A DNA stretch of 16,940 nucleotides from Pseudomonadales bacterium (lineage in GTDB: Bacteria; Pseudomonadota; Gammaproteobacteria; Pseudomonadales; Pseudohongiellaceae). The notes under the pieces were generated by a model. The model had not been told where the DNA came from. It saw only the letters and a list, made by a program, of their open reading frames with translations, and ran no database searches. Of this stretch, positions 15,183 through 16,940 are shown in pieces (positions within the stretch are counted from its first letter, which is position 1; every line of letters begins with the position of its first letter). The stretch covers positions 1 through 16,940 of the forward strand of contig JAITMI010000042.1 in the NCBI GenBank assembly GCA_031277435.1, given 5' to 3'. Made by a program: the position numbers and the translations under genes.

Positions 15183-16514
15183 GTGAATCAACCTGAACCA
15201 ATGCCAGCCTCCACCTCCGCGCCGCCGCGCTTGATCGCGTTTTACCTGACCCAGTTCCACCCGATCCCGGAGAATGACTTATGGTGGGGCAAAGGTTTTA
15301 CCGAATGGACCAACGTCACCAAGGCGGCGCCCTTGTTCGAGGGGCATTTACAGCCGCATTTGCCCACCGATTTCGGCTTTTATGATTTGCGGCTGCGGGA
15401 AACCCGCCGCGACCAGATCAAGGTCGCCAAGGAATACGGCATCGACGGCTTTTGCTATCACTACTACTGGTTTTCCGGCAAACGCCTGCTACAGCAGCCC
15501 TTGGACGACATGCTGGGCGATCCACAAAGCGACATGCCGTTTTGCCTGTGCTGGGCCAACGAAAACTGGACGCGCCGCTGGGATGCCGCCGAACATGAAG
15601 TATTGATCGCGCAAAAATACCTGCCGGATGATGATCTCAATTTCATCAAGTCGCTGATTCCCTTCTTCGAGGACAGCCGCTACATCCGTGTTGATGGCAA
15701 ACCGTTCTTGATCGTCTACCGCCCCCAGCACTTGCCAGACGCACGCAAAACGCTGGAGATTTGGCGTGAACATTGCCGCGCCATCGGGCTGGGAGAAATT
15801 CATCTGTGCGCGGCATTGACGCATGGCAATGAAGATTATCAACAGTACGGCTTCGACAGCGGCGTAGAGTTTCCGCCGCACAATCTGCGCTTCGCCAATA
15901 GCAATGAGCGCGTGGATTTCCATGAGGAATTTAAGGGCAATGTGTTCCAATATGCGCAAATTGCCGAGTTTTATTTGAGCCGGACTTACGCCAATCCGCG
16001 CGTATTCAAGACGGTGTTTCCCTCCTGGGACAACACGGCGCGCACCAAGGAGCGCGCGCTCATCACACTGAACGGCGTGCCGGAAAATTATGAATTCTGG
16101 CTGGCGTCCACGCTGGATCTGGCGCTAGGAGCGCAAGAAGGGGGCGAACAGGTGGTGTTCATCAATGCCTGGAACGAATGGGCGGAAGGCTGTCATTTGG
16201 AACCGGATCGCTGTTTTGGTCATGGTTTTTTGGCGGCCACGCGCGATGCCAAGCAGGGGGTGAGAAAATACACGGAATTTCCCCATGTCGCTTTTCCCCC
16301 TGCGCGCGTGCCCGCGTCCGAACCGGGCGCCCCGCCGCCTGAGCCGCGGCCACGGACTTTTTGGCAAGACTTGGCGGCGCTATGCAAATTGCATGGAAGA
16401 AGAACGTTTGCGCGTCTCAAGCAAGCAATAATTGGGGTGCCTTGGCTGTATCGCGTCTTGTCGCCTTTGGTGCGCGGCTGGCGTGCCATGCGCGCCAAAG
16501 TCAAAAATTCTTGA
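15183..16514 (+). CDS. WbsX-like / GH99-like glycan-processing protein
   Basis: This encodes about 443 residues and belongs to the WbsX family (glycoside hydrolase 99-like domain), typically found in O-antigen and capsule clusters. The family core spans roughly residues 16-360: AFYLTQFHPIPENDLWWGKG (19-38), FTEWTNVTKAAPLF, QPHLPTDFGFYDLRL, GIDGFCYHYYWFSGKRLL, CLCWANENWTRRWD (121-134), and late INAWNEWAEGCHLEPD. The enzymatic activity of the family is not firmly settled; transferase and hydrolase roles have both been proposed. After the core come a proline-rich linker (about 374-391) and a basic, partly hydrophobic tail of some 50 residues that might contact the membrane. The start is uncertain: GTG at 15183 or ATG at 15201, neither with a strong ribosome binding site. 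A longer reading overlaps the methyltransferase and is unlikely. Confidence 0.85.
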   Translation: MNQPEPMPASTSAPPRLIAFYLTQFHPIPENDLWWGKGFTEWTNVTKAAPLFEGHLQPHLPTDFGFYDLRLRETRRDQIKVAKEYGIDGFCYHYYWFSGKRLLQQPLDDMLGDPQSDMPFCLCWANENWTRRWDAAEHEVLIAQKYLPDDDLNFIKSLIPFFEDSRYIRVDGKPFLIVYRPQHLPDARKTLEIWREHCRAIGLGEIHLCAALTHGNEDYQQYGFDSGVEFPPHNLRFANSNERVDFHEEFKGNVFQYAQIAEFYLSRTYANPRVFKTVFPSWDNTARTKERALITLNGVPENYEFWLASTLDLALGAQEGGEQVVFINAWNEWAEGCHLEPDRCFGHGFLAATRDAKQGVRKYTEFPHVAFPPARVPASEPGAPPPEPRPRTFWQDLAALCKLHGRRTFARLKQAIIGVPWLYRVLSPLVRGWRAMRAKVKNS

Positions 16515-16532
16515 GAATTGCAGCATCGGCAT

Positions 16533-16940
16533 TTACGCCAGCGCCGCCAGATCATCAATCAAGTCCTTCAGCCGCTGTAGCCCACGCCGCAACGAATACT
16601 GTTCCTCGAACAGGCTGAGTCCATTTTTCGACAACTTGTTCCATAACATTTCATCCTGATACGCCGCCACAATCGCCGCGGCGAAAGCGGCGGGATCGGC
16701 GCCGAGCATGATGTTCTCCTGGTCCGTCAGCCCCATGCCTTCGGCGGCGAGCAGCGTCGCCACGCAGGGTACGCCGTGGCAGAGGCTGGTGCCGATTTTG
16801 CCCTTGATGCCGGCGCCATAACGCAGCGGCGCGATCGAGAGGCGGCAACGCTCGAACAGCGGCGTAATCTGTTCGATGTAGCCCACCACATCGACGCCAG
16901 GGTTACCCCGCCAGAGTTTGGCGCATTCCTCCGGCAGGCG
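16533..16940 (-). CDS. Glycosyltransferase family 1-like protein, C-terminal part (5' end outside window)
   Basis: The frame is open from the right edge to a stop at 16533-16535, giving about 135 residues of the C-terminal GT-B domain. The visible start, near RLPEECAKLW, leads into VDVVGYIEQITPLFERCRLS and then PLRYGAGIKGKIGTSLCHGV. The last is the donor-binding region of group 1 glycosyltransferases, with the GAGIKGK loop and GVPCVAT strand. AAEGMGL follows, where many family members have an EG pair contacting the nucleotide sugar. It converges on the WbsX-like gene with only 18 bp between stops. With the methyltransferase it suggests a polysaccharide cluster extending to the right. The sugar specificity cannot be read from this fragment. 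Confidence 0.85.
   Translation of the reverse strand, partial: RLPEECAKLWRGNPGVDVVGYIEQITPLFERCRLSIAPLRYGAGIKGKIGTSLCHGVPCVATLLAAEGMGLTDQENIMLGADPAAFAAAIVAAYQDEMLWNKLSKNGLSLFEEQYSLRRGLQRLKDLIDDLAALA

Overview
The window is GC-rich DNA from a gammaproteobacterium, and the gene order points to the broad Pseudomonadales/Cellvibrionales side of the class. The main evidence is a backbone that follows Pseudomonas: gshB, a tonB3-type tonB, algH/yqgE and ruvX/yqgF all lie on the minus strand in that order, and the end of pilT lies just beyond ruvX on the plus strand. No RNA gene, CRISPR array or complete insertion sequence was seen.

Layout. Bases 1-465 hold the C-terminal half of PilT, the type IV pilus retraction ATPase. 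Three repeats with a 22-bp period follow it. ruvX (550-975, minus) has three degenerate copies of a 49-bp repeat over its 5' end and leader. Next come a large TonB-dependent receptor (TBDR1, 1129-4296, minus), algH (4384-4968, minus) and a second, clearly paralogous receptor in the opposite direction (TBDR2, 5178-8258, plus). TBDR2 heads a plus-strand group of exported proteins: a DUF6152-like protein (8327-8716), two tandem paralogous secreted proteins of unknown function (8756-9475 and 9581-10363), and a metallo-beta-lactamase-fold protein with a lipobox (10465-11349). Two palindromes separate this group from the convergent tonB (11448-12200) and gshB (12203-13156), which are two bases apart.

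Right of gshB are two small integral membrane proteins (13366-13866 and 13931-14299), a SAM-dependent methyltransferase (14326-15159) and a WbsX/GH99-like protein (15183-16514). A family 1 glycosyltransferase converges on them and runs off the right edge (16533-16940). The last three look like part of a surface polysaccharide (O-antigen or capsule type) region.

How the genes fit together. The conserved gshB-tonB-algH-ruvX series has been opened at two points. The TBDR2 group sits between tonB and algH, and TBDR1 sits between algH and ruvX. The resident TonB could energise both receptors. A receptor plus four exported proteins suggests uptake and periplasmic or outer-membrane processing of some compound, but the substrate cannot be read from the sequence. 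The points most worth checking are the two-cysteine pattern shared by the tandem secreted paralogs, the MBL protein with Asn in place of its last metal-binding His, the triplicated 5' end of ruvX, and the duplicated helical segment inside TonB.
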